From contig NZ_QNHG01000001.1 in NCBI RefSeq assembly GCF_003290025.1, positions 1,128,656 through 1,192,655 on the forward strand: a DNA stretch of 64,000 bases, read 5' to 3'. This document shows, in pieces, positions 49,473 to 57,248 of the stretch. Position 1 is the first letter of the stretch. Every line of letters begins with the position of its first letter. This DNA is from Pseudogemmobacter bohemicus. GTDB taxonomy: Bacteria; Pseudomonadota; Alphaproteobacteria; Rhodobacterales; Rhodobacteraceae. The position numbers and the translations under genes were made by a program. Below the pieces are notes generated by a model. The model worked only from the letters and a program-made list of their open reading frames with translations. It was not told where the DNA came from and searched no databases.

Positions 49473-50333
49473 TCAGTTCTGGCTGCTGCTATAGGGGCTG
49501 TCGGGGAAGCCATCGGGATAGGCATAGCCCGGATCGGAGTAGCCCGGCTGCCCGGTGGTTGCCGTTGTGGCAGGCGATGCGGCCGACTGCGGGTCCTGGT
49601 TGAACGAGGCGCCGGTATAGGGGGTGGTCTTTGGCACATAGGCGCCGAAGGCGCTGGCGCTCTGCTCGGGGGTCAGCACCAGAACCCGGGCGCCCCTGAC
49701 ATAACTCGCCGCCAGATGGATCGCATCCTGGTTATACATCCGGATACAGCCCGCCGAAGTGGCATGGCCGATCGAGGCGACCTCATTGGTGCCATGGATG
49801 CGGTAATAGGTGTCGCGCCCACCCCGGAACAGATAAATCGCCCGCGCGCCCAGCGGGTTTTGCAGCCCGCCCGGCAGACCATCGGCATAAGCGGCATACA
49901 TATCGGGCCGCTCGCGGATCATATTGTCGGTCGGGCGCCAGCTGGGCCAGACCCGGTCATATTGCGCCACCGCCTCGCCCGAGAACGAGCGCCCCTGATC
50001 GCCCACCGCACAGCGGTAGCGCAGCGCACGATTGCCCCCCCGGATCAGATAAAGATAGCGCTGCCAGGGGTCGACAATGATGGCGCCCGGCGCTTCGGTG
50101 ATCGACAGATCCACCTCGGTGCGGATGTTTTCCGGGATCAGATAGCGCGGGTTCACCGCAGGAATTTGAAAGCCGTTATCTTCCAGCGCGCCATACATGG
50201 CCAGCACTTCGGGGGCCACATTGGCGGCCGGATCGGGCTGGGTGCCAGAATCGGGCACCCTGGCTCCACAGGCCGAAACCAGACCCGACAGGGTCATCAA
50301 AAGAGCCGTCCGACGGCCGATAACTACGCTCAT
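49473..50333 (-). CDS. L,D-transpeptidase (YkuD), probable lipoprotein
   Basis: A 286-residue periplasmic enzyme that would link peptidoglycan peptides or attach proteins to them. A lipobox LVSAC places the modified cysteine at residue 22. The YkuD domain spans about 80-225 with AGAIIVD-like beginning APGAIIVDPWQRYLYL, the histidine in YYRIHGTNE and the catalytic cysteine in HATSAGCIRMYNQD. The C-terminal 60 residues are low in complexity and rich in Pro, Ser, Tyr and Gly. AAAGGA precedes the ATG at 50333; the longer frame is not conserved. Confidence 0.92.
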   Translation of the reverse strand: MSVVIGRRTALLMTLSGLVSACGARVPDSGTQPDPAANVAPEVLAMYGALEDNGFQIPAVNPRYLIPENIRTEVDLSITEAPGAIIVDPWQRYLYLIRGGNRALRYRCAVGDQGRSFSGEAVAQYDRVWPSWRPTDNMIRERPDMYAAYADGLPGGLQNPLGARAIYLFRGGRDTYYRIHGTNEVASIGHATSAGCIRMYNQDAIHLAASYVRGARVLVLTPEQSASAFGAYVPKTTPYTGASFNQDPQSAASPATTATTGQPGYSDPGYAYPDGFPDSPYSSSQN

Positions 50334-50651
50334 ACAACTATCCTTTCCCGCCGGCGGAAAGGCGCAGACCTGGCCCGGATCTGGCAGGATCACGGGACAC
50401 TCGCCACCGGCAAAGCGCAATTCCGGGCGGGGGGGCACAGAGGCGCCGACCGCGAGGAACCATTCCGGCCATGCGCCATTATACGGCGGGTCTGGTCAAG
50501 CCCCGCCGTCACACAGCTTCGCGAGAAAGTGAAATACCGCCGGAGATTGGCCCGGCACCTGCCGATTCTGCTGCGGATCCGCTGAACTGCCGCAGGGGAA
50601 GGCCGCGAAAGGCCGCGCAGAATCCCGCGCGATCCCGCGCGCGCCTCCCCT
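50334..50651. other. Intergenic stretch, no gene recognised
   Basis: GC-rich DNA without a convincing coding frame. Short repeats such as AAGGCCGCG and ATCCCGCGCG occur twice each near 50600-50640. It probably holds the promoter of the L,D-transpeptidase gene. Confidence 0.4.
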
Positions 50652-50840
50652 TCAGCCCACGATTCCGCCGAGGAGAATCGCCGCCGCCAGCAGCACCGTG
50701 GCCATGACCGAGATCAGAATCCCATCCCTGAGCGGCAGGTCGGTCTGCCCAGGATCAGCCGCCTCTTCACCGATCTGCACCGCGCGGTCCTCGCCCGCCA
50801 GAAGCGCCAGAACACCGGGATCAAAGCCATTATAGATCAT
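50652..50840 (-). CDS. Small single-pass membrane protein, 62 residues
   Basis: The product is acidic in its first half (LALLAGEDRAVQIGEEAADPGQ) and ends in a hydrophobic helix (ILISVMATVLLAAAILLGGIVG), so it is a tail-anchored or C-in type membrane protein. An AAGGAAAGGAAG purine run precedes the ATG. Family not recognised. Confidence 0.5.
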   Translation of the reverse strand: MIYNGFDPGVLALLAGEDRAVQIGEEAADPGQTDLPLRDGILISVMATVLLAAAILLGGIVG

Positions 50841-50903
50841 GTTGTTCTTCCTTTCCTTTGCAGGGGTTGTCCGCCGGGCAAGGCTCTGCCCGGCGTTGGT
50901 TAA

Positions 50904-51116
50904 TCAGCGTCCGGGCGGGGTTTCAGACAGAGAGCCAGACCCGAAAGCCGGAGCATAGCCAAAAGCATGGGCCGGACTTGCCGAGAGGAAACCAAGCGCC
51001 TCTCTCGGTGTCACGGTCAGCGCCAGCACAGCCGCCATGGCGAGGGTGGCCAGCAGGACGGCCAGCCGCTCCCGCCCGGCCCGCGACAGGGCGCCGCTTT
51101 GCCCGCGCGCACTCAC
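50904..51116 (-). CDS. Small membrane or exported protein, 70 residues
   Basis: The GTG start overlaps the TGA stop of the preceding hydrolase (GTGA at 51113-51116), so translation is coupled. A basic N terminus (SARGQSGALSRAGRERL) is followed by one hydrophobic helix (LLATLAMAAVLALTVTP) and a Gly/Ser/Pro-rich tail. Signal-peptide or anchor character both fit. Family not recognised. Confidence 0.5.
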   Translation of the reverse strand: MSARGQSGALSRAGRERLAVLLATLAMAAVLALTVTPREALGFLSASPAHAFGYAPAFGSGSLSETPPGR

Positions 51117-51736
51117 AACCCACCCCCGCTTTGCGAGAGACCGGTGTGGGAGAGGCCCTTCTGGCCGAAACCGGCAGGGGTGCGAAAGCGCGGCAGGGCC
51201 TCGGCTGCATGGCCCGCCTCTGCCAGCAGACGGCTGCGCAGCGCCTTGCCCTCTTCCCAGGGGCCAAAGCCTGCATCGGCATTGACATGGCCGGCAAATC
51301 CAAGATCCACCAGGTCCGCCCCCCAGGCACGCGACAGTTGTGCGGCGCGGGAAAAGCCCATCCAGGGATCATTGCGGCTGGCGGCGACGATCACCGGCAG
51401 ATCCAGCACCTCTTCGGGGATCGGGCCGAAATGGCCGATCCGGTCGGCACCGGCAGTCTCGGCCGGGGCGACCAGCAGCGCGCCCGCCACCCGCAGATGC
51501 GGCCATTGCGTCAGCAGCCGGGCGATCAGAATGGCGCCAAGCGAATGGCCGACCAGAACGCAATCGGGATGGGCGAGGATCATCGAGGCCAGTTCCACCT
51601 CCCAGACCGCCGCCACCGGGCGATGCGGGTCCGAGAGTTCAACCGTCAGCGCATGAGGGTCGCTGGCCGCCCACCAGTGTTGCCAGTGCGGGGCTGCCGA
51701 TCCGTCAAGGCCCGGAACGATAAGTGTATTGATCAT
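51113..51736 (-). CDS. RBBP9/YdeN-family serine hydrolase
   Basis: A 207-residue alpha/beta hydrolase. The start MINTLIVPGLDGSAAPHWQHWW is characteristic of the YdeN/RBBP9 family; the nucleophile lies in VLVGHSLGA, the acid in ASRNDPWMG, and the His in GFAGHVNADAGFGPW. Esterase activity is known for members, physiological substrates are not. The ATG at 51736 has AAAGGA at eight bases; that at 51742 is very close to it. The last 20 residues (GLSHTGLSQSGGGL) are low in complexity. Confidence 0.87.
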   Translation of the reverse strand: MINTLIVPGLDGSAAPHWQHWWAASDPHALTVELSDPHRPVAAVWEVELASMILAHPDCVLVGHSLGAILIARLLTQWPHLRVAGALLVAPAETAGADRIGHFGPIPEEVLDLPVIVAASRNDPWMGFSRAAQLSRAWGADLVDLGFAGHVNADAGFGPWEEGKALRSRLLAEAGHAAEALPRFRTPAGFGQKGLSHTGLSQSGGGL

Positions 51737-51946
51737 GTCCATGGTCCTTTCCCGAGGTCACAGGAAAAGACTACATGATTTATCGTGATTCAGAATTCTA
51801 AAGACAGGCCCCGGAAAGGAAGAGAATTCCCCTGCCGCCTGCCCAATTGCGGCGAGGCATCCCGGCTCTGACGCCGGAGGAATCGGGGCCGGGATTCCCC
51901 CCCCCTCGCGCGCGCCGGGTCCTGCGAACAGAGCTTTGCCGCCGGA

Positions 51947-52474
51947 TCACGGACCGGTGCTGACGGAAACCGCGGCCCCGAAACCGGCCCCCTCTGAACG
52001 GGGTCCCTCTGAACCGGCCCCCTCGAAACCAGCACTGTCTGGCCCGGAGCCCTCTGCGGGACGGTGATCATGGTTGCACAGACTGTGATCGCCCAGCACC
52101 TCGATCACCCGGCAATCGCCGATCGTGCCATGGGCGCATTGCACCACCATGCGCGCCAGCTCACCCTCCAGCGCCTTCAGCCGCGCGATCCGCTCACGCA
52201 CCGCCACCAACTGGGTGCGCGCGATGCTGTCGGCTGCCGCGCAGGGCTGATCCGGCCGGTCCGACAGCGAAAGCAGGTCGCGGATTGCCTCAAGCGGGAA
52301 GCCGAGATCGCGCGAATGGCGGATGAAGCGCAACCTTTCTTCGGCGATGCGGCTGTAAAGCCGCTGATTGCCAGCAGAGCGTTCGGCCTCGGGCAAGAGG
52401 CCGATCTGTTCGTAATAGCGAATGGTGGGCACCTTGACGCCGGTGCGTTCGCCGAGCTTGCCGATGGTCAGCAT
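51947..52474 (-). CDS. MerR-family metal-responsive regulator (ZntR/PbrR-like)
   Basis: A 175-residue regulator: helix-turn-helix IGKLGERTGVKVPTIRYYEQIGLLPEAERS, then a long dimer helix. Cysteines at about C78, C113, C121 and C133, in PDQPCAAADS, VVQCAHGTIGDCRV and LCNHDH, occupy the places of the ZntR/CadR/PbrR metal ligands, so Zn, Pb or Cd sensing is likely. Residues 139-175 form an unusual tail rich in Gly, Ser, Glu and Ala, repeating SEGAGF-like units. AGGAG precedes the ATG at 52474. No metal efflux gene is in the window; the divergent neighbour is an antitoxin. Confidence 0.88.
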   Translation of the reverse strand: MLTIGKLGERTGVKVPTIRYYEQIGLLPEAERSAGNQRLYSRIAEERLRFIRHSRDLGFPLEAIRDLLSLSDRPDQPCAAADSIARTQLVAVRERIARLKALEGELARMVVQCAHGTIGDCRVIEVLGDHSLCNHDHRPAEGSGPDSAGFEGAGSEGPRSEGAGFGAAVSVSTGP

Positions 52475-52513
52475 CCGGGTCTCCTGTCTGCAGGGCAACA
52501 CATATCTCTACAG

Positions 52514-52552
52514 ATTATAGGTATCGCAAGGCTTGCCTTCAACCTTGAGGCA
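52514..52552 (-). promoter_or_regulatory. Promoter of the MerR-type gene with dyad operator
   Basis: On the minus strand TTGAAG (52537-52542), a 17-bp spacer and a perfect TATAAT (52514-52519) make a strong promoter 40 bp before the start. A dyad TGCCT-N9-AGGCA covers 52534-52552, overlapping the -35 element, as expected for autoregulation. Confidence 0.6.
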
Positions 52553-52581
52553 TTTTTCCCATCCGCCCATACGGAAACCCC

Positions 52582-52621
52582 TTTCATATGAAATCATTCA
52601 GACCTATATTTCCAGATGAAA
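52582..52621 (+). promoter_or_regulatory. Toxin-antitoxin promoter with two TTTC/GAAA dyads
   Basis: TTTCATATGAAA at 52582-52593 is a perfect palindrome; a second related dyad TTTC-N5-GAAA lies at 52609-52621. The -10 is TATATT (52605-52610), with the first dyad over the -35 region 17 bp upstream and the second over the ribosome binding region. The antitoxin probably represses here. Confidence 0.5.
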
Positions 52622-52632
52622 GGAGAGATCAG

Positions 52633-53016
52633 ATGATTTCCTTCCCCGTTCTTGCCGCAGATCAGCCCTCGCGCGGCGCCGTTCTCGGCAAGGCCGCCCT
52701 GCGCGCCGCCGAAAGGCTGGGGCTTTCCGCCCGCCAGTTCGCGCGGGTGACCGGCCTGTCGGAGCCAGGTGTCTCGCGGCTCAAACGCGGCATGGCCGGG
52801 ATCGAGGAAGGCAGCAAGGCCTTTGAACTGGCAGCAATGCTGGTCCGGCTTTACCGCTCGCTTGATGCGATCACCGGCGGTGATGAGGCGGTGGCGCGGG
52901 CCTGGATTTCGGCCCCGAATGAGGCGCTTGGCGCAATACCTGCGGAAAAGATCACGTCAGTTCAGGGACTTGTCGATGTTTGCACCTATCTGGACAGCCG
53001 CCGCGCTCGGCTCTGA
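52633..53016 (+). CDS. MbcA/ParS/Xre-family antitoxin (DUF2384)
   Basis: A 127-residue antitoxin. Residues 25-65 form an Xre-like helix-turn-helix (RAAERLGLSARQFARVTGLSEPGVSRLKRG), and the C-terminal half is the DUF2384 domain (ELAAMLVRLYRSLDAITGGDEAVARAWISAPNEALGAIPAEKI), which inserts into the active site of RES toxins. ATG at 52633 has GGAGAG upstream. It overlaps the toxin gene by 41 nt. Confidence 0.88.
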   Translation: MISFPVLAADQPSRGAVLGKAALRAAERLGLSARQFARVTGLSEPGVSRLKRGMAGIEEGSKAFELAAMLVRLYRSLDAITGGDEAVARAWISAPNEALGAIPAEKITSVQGLVDVCTYLDSRRARL

Positions 53017-53743
53017 ATGCCGGGCCTTTCAGGGGCGCGGCTGGCGACTCGTGGAGGCGCAGCATCTGGTCTCGACCCTGAAACTGGTCGACAGCCTTGC
53101 CGAGCAGGCGGCTTTGGAGGATATTCTGGAAGAGACCAAGCCGCCGGTGCCGCCGGCCTGCCAGGGTCTTGATTACCTGCTGGCGACGCCGTTTCGCTAT
53201 CGTCCCTACCCGCATGGATCACGCTTTCGCCGCGCCGGGCTGACGCCGGGGGTCTGGTATGGGGCGGAGAAGGTGCAGACGGCGCTGGCCGAGATGGTGT
53301 TCTACCGCTTTCTCTTTTACGCCGAGAGCCCCGCGACCCCCTTCCCCGACGGGCCGGCGGAATATACCGCCTTTGCCGCAAGGCTTGCGACAGAGCGGGC
53401 GCTGGATCTGACGGCGCCGCCACTGGCCGACCCGGCCTGGAGCCATCCGACCGATTATGATCCCTGCCAGACCCTGGCCGAGGCCGCGCGCGAGGCGGGG
53501 GCAGAGATCATCCGCTACCGATCCGTCCGCGACCCGAAGGGCGGCGCCAATCTGGCGGTGCTGAACTGCAGCGCCTTTGCCACAAAGACCGTGCAGGACC
53601 GCCAGACCTGGCGCATCCGTCTCAGCCCCGCCGGGGCCATGGCGCTGCGCGAGCATCCGCGCCAGGGGCTCGATTTCCCGAAAGACAGCTTTACCGATCC
53701 GCGCCTGACAGCGATGCTCTGGGACAGGCCTCGCGCGCGATGA
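52976..53743 (+). CDS. RES-domain toxin (NAD phosphorylase / ADP-ribosyltransferase family)
   Basis: A 255-residue toxin. The RES domain (residues about 15-220) begins with CRAFQGRGWRLVEAQHLVSTLKLVDSLAEQAALEDILEETKPPVP and includes FRYRPYPHGSRFRRAG and WYGAEKVQTALAEMVFYRFLF, which hold the conserved Arg and Glu of the family. Related MbcT and Res toxins degrade NAD+, and ParT ADP-ribosylates a metabolic enzyme; which activity applies is not visible. ATG at 52976 matches the domain boundary. The stop is directly followed by the stop of the convergent msrA. Confidence 0.88.
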   Translation: MFAPIWTAAALGSECRAFQGRGWRLVEAQHLVSTLKLVDSLAEQAALEDILEETKPPVPPACQGLDYLLATPFRYRPYPHGSRFRRAGLTPGVWYGAEKVQTALAEMVFYRFLFYAESPATPFPDGPAEYTAFAARLATERALDLTAPPLADPAWSHPTDYDPCQTLAEAAREAGAEIIRYRSVRDPKGGANLAVLNCSAFATKTVQDRQTWRIRLSPAGAMALREHPRQGLDFPKDSFTDPRLTAMLWDRPRAR

Positions 53744-54265
53744 TCAGGCGCCCAGATTACCCGCGGTCGCGCGTTTCGGCAGCACCCAGCCCGGGCGCGG
53801 GAAATGGCAGGTATAGCCGTTCGGCAGCCGCTCAAGATAATCCTGATGCTCCGGCTCGGCCTCCCAGAAATCGGAAACCCGCTCCAGCTCGGTCACCACC
53901 GGGCCGGGCCAGAGCCCTGATGCATCGACATCCTTGATCGTGTCGATGGCCACGGCGCGCTGATCCCCGGTCACCCAATAGATCGCCGAGCGGTAGCTCG
54001 GGCCAAGGTCATTGCCTTGACGGTCACGGGTCGAGGGATCATGGATCTGGAAAAACGCCTCCAGCAGCTGGCGATAGCTGATGCGGGCAGGGTCAAAGAC
54101 CACCTCGATCGCCTCGGCATGGCGGCCATGATTGCGATAGGTGGCATTGGGCACCTCGCCGCCCGTATAGCCGACGCGGGTGCGGATCACGCCCGGCAGG
54201 CGGCGGATCAGCTGCTGCATCCCCCAGAAACAGCCCCCGGCAAGAACGGCACGTTCTTCACTCAT
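53744..54265 (-). CDS. msrA: Peptide methionine (S)-S-oxide reductase
   Basis: Repairs methionine-S-sulfoxide. The 173-residue protein has the nucleophilic cysteine in [11 protein letters not shown] (C12), [27 protein letters not shown] and [16 protein letters not shown]. No resolving-cysteine extension is visible, and MsrB is not adjacent. AAAGGAA precedes the ATG at 54265. Confidence 0.96.
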   Translation of the reverse strand: MSEERAVLAGGCFWGMQQLIRRLPGVIRTRVGYTGGEVPNATYRNHGRHAEAIEVVFDPARISYRQLLEAFFQIHDPSTRDRQGNDLGPSYRSAIYWVTGDQRAVAIDTIKDVDASGLWPGPVVTELERVSDFWEAEPEHQDYLERLPNGYTCHFPRPGWVLPKRATAGNLGA

Positions 54266-54278
54266 CGCAATATTCCTT

Positions 54279-55445
54279 TCAGACAATGGGCATCCGCGCC
54301 TCGGCCATGCCGGCCAGCCAGCTTGCACCAAAGGGCGCGGCCTCATCGTCGAAATTATAGCCGGCCTGATGCAGCGGCGCAGTATTGCCGTTTCCAAGGA
54401 AGATATAGGCACCCGGACGCGCCTGCAGCATATAAGAGAAGTCCTCGGCCGCCATCAAAGGCGCGGTTTCCGGATCAATTTCGGGTGAGATCGCCCGCGC
54501 CACCGCGATCGCATGATCCGTCTGGGCCTCATGGTTGACGGTAACCGGATAGCCGCGCCGGAAATCAATCGCAACGGTCGCGCCATAGGTGGCGGCGATG
54601 CCCTCGCAGATCCGGCGCAGCCGGGCCTCGACCATGGCGCGCAGCCCCTCGTCGAGCGTGCGCACGGTGCCCCGCATCCGCACCTCTTCGGCCAGCACAT
54701 TATAGGCCGTCGAATCGCTGTGGATGGTCGCGACGGAAACCACGGCGGATTGCAGCGGATCGGTGTTCCTCGACACGATGCTTTGCAGCGCCAGCACCAG
54801 ATGCGCAGCCACCAGAGTCGTATCAATCGCCTCTTGCGGCTTCGCCGCATGGCCGCCGCGCCCGGTCAGGGTCAGGGTGAATTCATCCGAGGCCGCCATG
54901 ATCGGGCCGGGGCGAATGGCAAAACGGCCGACCGGCAGGCCGGGCATGTTATGCAGCCCGTAAACCTCCTGGATATTCCAGCGCTCCATCAGCCCGTCTT
55001 TGACCATGGCAAGCCCGCCACCGCCGCCCTCTTCGGCGGGCTGGAAGATGCAGATCACGGTGCCGTCGAAATTGCGGGTCTCGGCCAGGTATTTCGCAGC
55101 GCCAAGCAGCATCGCCGTATGGCCGTCATGGCCGCAGGCATGCATCACCCCGGGCGTTCCCGAGGCGTAATCGAGGCCGGTCTTCTCATGGATCGGCAGC
55201 GCATCCATATCGGCACGCAGCCCCACCACCCTGCCCGCCCGGTCCTGACGCCCGCGGATCACTGCCACCACGCCCGAGCGCCCGATCCCTTCGGTCACCT
55301 CATCACAGCCAAAGGCGCGGCAAAGTTCCGCCACCCGGCCAGCAGTGCGAGGCAGCTCGTAATTCAGCTCGGGATGGCGGTGGAAATCCTGGCGCCAGGC
55401 TTTGATCTCGGGCGCGAGTTCCGCAAAACGGTTCTTGACGGGCAT
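54279..55445 (-). CDS. M20-family amidohydrolase (hippurate hydrolase-like)
   Basis: A 388-residue metallo-amidohydrolase. It has [20 protein letters not shown], the metal-binding [26 protein letters not shown] with the catalytic glutamate pair, and [24 protein letters not shown] in the lid domain, ending with [21 protein letters not shown]. Members cleave N-acyl or amide bonds of amino acids. ATG at 55445 has GGAG. It lies 13 nt upstream of msrA on the same strand. Confidence 0.93.
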   Translation of the reverse strand: MPVKNRFAELAPEIKAWRQDFHRHPELNYELPRTAGRVAELCRAFGCDEVTEGIGRSGVVAVIRGRQDRAGRVVGLRADMDALPIHEKTGLDYASGTPGVMHACGHDGHTAMLLGAAKYLAETRNFDGTVICIFQPAEEGGGGGLAMVKDGLMERWNIQEVYGLHNMPGLPVGRFAIRPGPIMAASDEFTLTLTGRGGHAAKPQEAIDTTLVAAHLVLALQSIVSRNTDPLQSAVVSVATIHSDSTAYNVLAEEVRMRGTVRTLDEGLRAMVEARLRRICEGIAATYGATVAIDFRRGYPVTVNHEAQTDHAIAVARAISPEIDPETAPLMAAEDFSYMLQARPGAYIFLGNGNTAPLHQAGYNFDDEAAPFGASWLAGMAEARMPIV

Positions 55446-55552
55446 GATCGTCTCCTTCCCTGCGAACCTGATCCCCCGCGCGCGGAAGGGCAAGCCCCGG
55501 CAGCATCCGGTGGCGGGGGAAACGCTGACAAAGGCGCGGTTAAAGACCCGGT

Positions 55553-56896
55553 TTAAAGACTGGGCCCGGGCACAAGTTTCGAACCATCGGTAAAGCGCGA
55601 CAGCCGGAAGCGGCGCATATCATGGCCGATCTCTTCGCCAAGAACCATACTGGCAATCACCCGTCCCATGCCCGGCCCAATGCCGAAGCCATGGCCGCAA
55701 AGCCCGGTGGCGATCACCAGACCTGGCACTTTGTCGGTGCGGTCAATCACCGGCACGATATCGGGCATGGTCTCGATCATGCCGGCCCAGGTCGCGGCAA
55801 GGCGCGGCTTGCCGATCTGCGGGAAGGCCTCGGCAAAACGGGTCCTGAGCCGCTCAAGCGCCCTTTTGTCGGGGGGCGGATTCAGGATGCGCATCCGCTC
55901 GAACGGGGTTTCCACATCGCCTTTCAGCCAGCGCGGCATGGACCAGGCATCGGGATAGCCCCTTGGCGCCATCGGCTGCAGGCTGGTCTGGCCGAAGGTG
56001 CGTTTCAGCAGCGGCCAGTAAGTGCCGAATTCGCGCAACGCATCGGGGCCGATCCAGAAATTCTGGTGATCGCCGGGGGCGAGCGTATAGCCGCCATCCT
56101 CGCGGCGGCGAAAGGCGAAATGGCTGTCCACCGCCGAACCCTGGAAGAGATCGGGCAGCGCTTCGGTCGCCGCCACCGTGCAGCGCACCGAAAGCTGCGG
56201 GATCCGCACGCCATGGGCGCCAAGGAACAGGCGCGACCAGGAGCCGGCGGCCACAACGACCTGATCACAGGCGATGCGGCCGGCCTCGGTCACCACACCG
56301 GCGACCCGGCCGGCGGAAAGGTCAAGGCAGCGCACCGCGCAATGCTCGCGGATCACCACCCCGTCCCGCGTCGCGAGCGCCGCCAGCATCGGCACCGCGA
56401 CCCAGGGCTCGGCCCGGGCATCCGATGCGGTCCAGAGCCCGCCGGCCCAGCCCGCCTGCGAGGACGGCACCAGCCCGGCCACCTCGTTTGCGCTGATCAT
56501 CCGGCTGTCCACCCCCGACCCGGCCACCGAATCGAGCCAGGACTGAAAGCCCGCCATATCCGCCTCTTTGTTGGCGAGGTAGAGCACCCCTGTCTGCCGG
56601 AAGCCGAGCGCATCGCCCAGTTCAGCCGCGAGGTCCTTCCACAGGCCAAGGCTCTCCATCATAATCGGCAGTTCCGCCGGATCGCGGCCCTGCTGGCGGA
56701 TCCAGCCCCAGTTGCGGCTGGACTGCTCCCCGGCGACCAGCCCCTTCTCGCATAAAACGACGCGCTGGCCCTTTTTCGCAAGGGCGCGCGCCGTCATCAC
56801 CCCGATGATCCCGCCGCCGATCACCACCGTATCGCAAGCCGCCGGCAGCGGATCCCGGTGGCGGATCGGGCTGTTCTCCTGGATGGGGAAGGTCAT
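55553..56896 (-). CDS. FAD-dependent oxidoreductase (DadA/DAO family)
   Basis: A 447-residue flavoprotein with the Rossmann motif TVVIGGGIIGVMTARALAKKG near residue 25 and the FAD-binding EKGLVAGEQSSRNWGWIRQQGRDPAELP, as in the glycine/D-amino acid oxidase group. The C-terminal CGHGFGIGPGMGRVIASMVLGEE closes the flavin site. It may deaminate an imported amine or D-amino acid. ATG at 56896 has GGAGGAG upstream. Confidence 0.9.
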   Translation of the reverse strand: MTFPIQENSPIRHRDPLPAACDTVVIGGGIIGVMTARALAKKGQRVVLCEKGLVAGEQSSRNWGWIRQQGRDPAELPIMMESLGLWKDLAAELGDALGFRQTGVLYLANKEADMAGFQSWLDSVAGSGVDSRMISANEVAGLVPSSQAGWAGGLWTASDARAEPWVAVPMLAALATRDGVVIREHCAVRCLDLSAGRVAGVVTEAGRIACDQVVVAAGSWSRLFLGAHGVRIPQLSVRCTVAATEALPDLFQGSAVDSHFAFRRREDGGYTLAPGDHQNFWIGPDALREFGTYWPLLKRTFGQTSLQPMAPRGYPDAWSMPRWLKGDVETPFERMRILNPPPDKRALERLRTRFAEAFPQIGKPRLAATWAGMIETMPDIVPVIDRTDKVPGLVIATGLCGHGFGIGPGMGRVIASMVLGEEIGHDMRRFRLSRFTDGSKLVPGPSL

Positions 56897-57248
56897 GCTG
56901 CTCCTCCGCGAGCGGTCATTTCCCGGCACAGCCCGCAGCCGCGCCGCCTGAGCGCGATCACCGGCGAAACCGGAGGAATCCGTGTCCCTCTCTGCCGGGC
57001 GATCAGGTCAGACCCAAAGCAAGGGCGCCCGTTCCATCAGACCGCAAAGCGGGAACTCATTTCTCAAATTGATACAAGATTTCAATTCCTTCGCCAGCGC
57101 CAGCCGAATTTATTCTTGTCTCAGGTATTTTTTATGCCAGGTTAACGGAAATTGAATTCGAAACGTCTTACTCAGACTGCATTCTGCGGCCTGAGACAGG
57201 CTGACACCAGGTTTAAACGCACCCTTAACACTGTTGCCGGAGACAAGA
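56897..57248. other. Divergent upstream region of the repeat-protein gene
   Basis: No gene seen. The half next to the repeat protein (57040-57240) is AT-rich, with TATTTTTTATG near 57124, a dyad CTCAG...CTGAG at about 57175-57195, and TAAA-N7-TTAAC at 57214-57229, one mismatch from a CtrA box. These are weak regulatory candidates. Confidence 0.4.
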
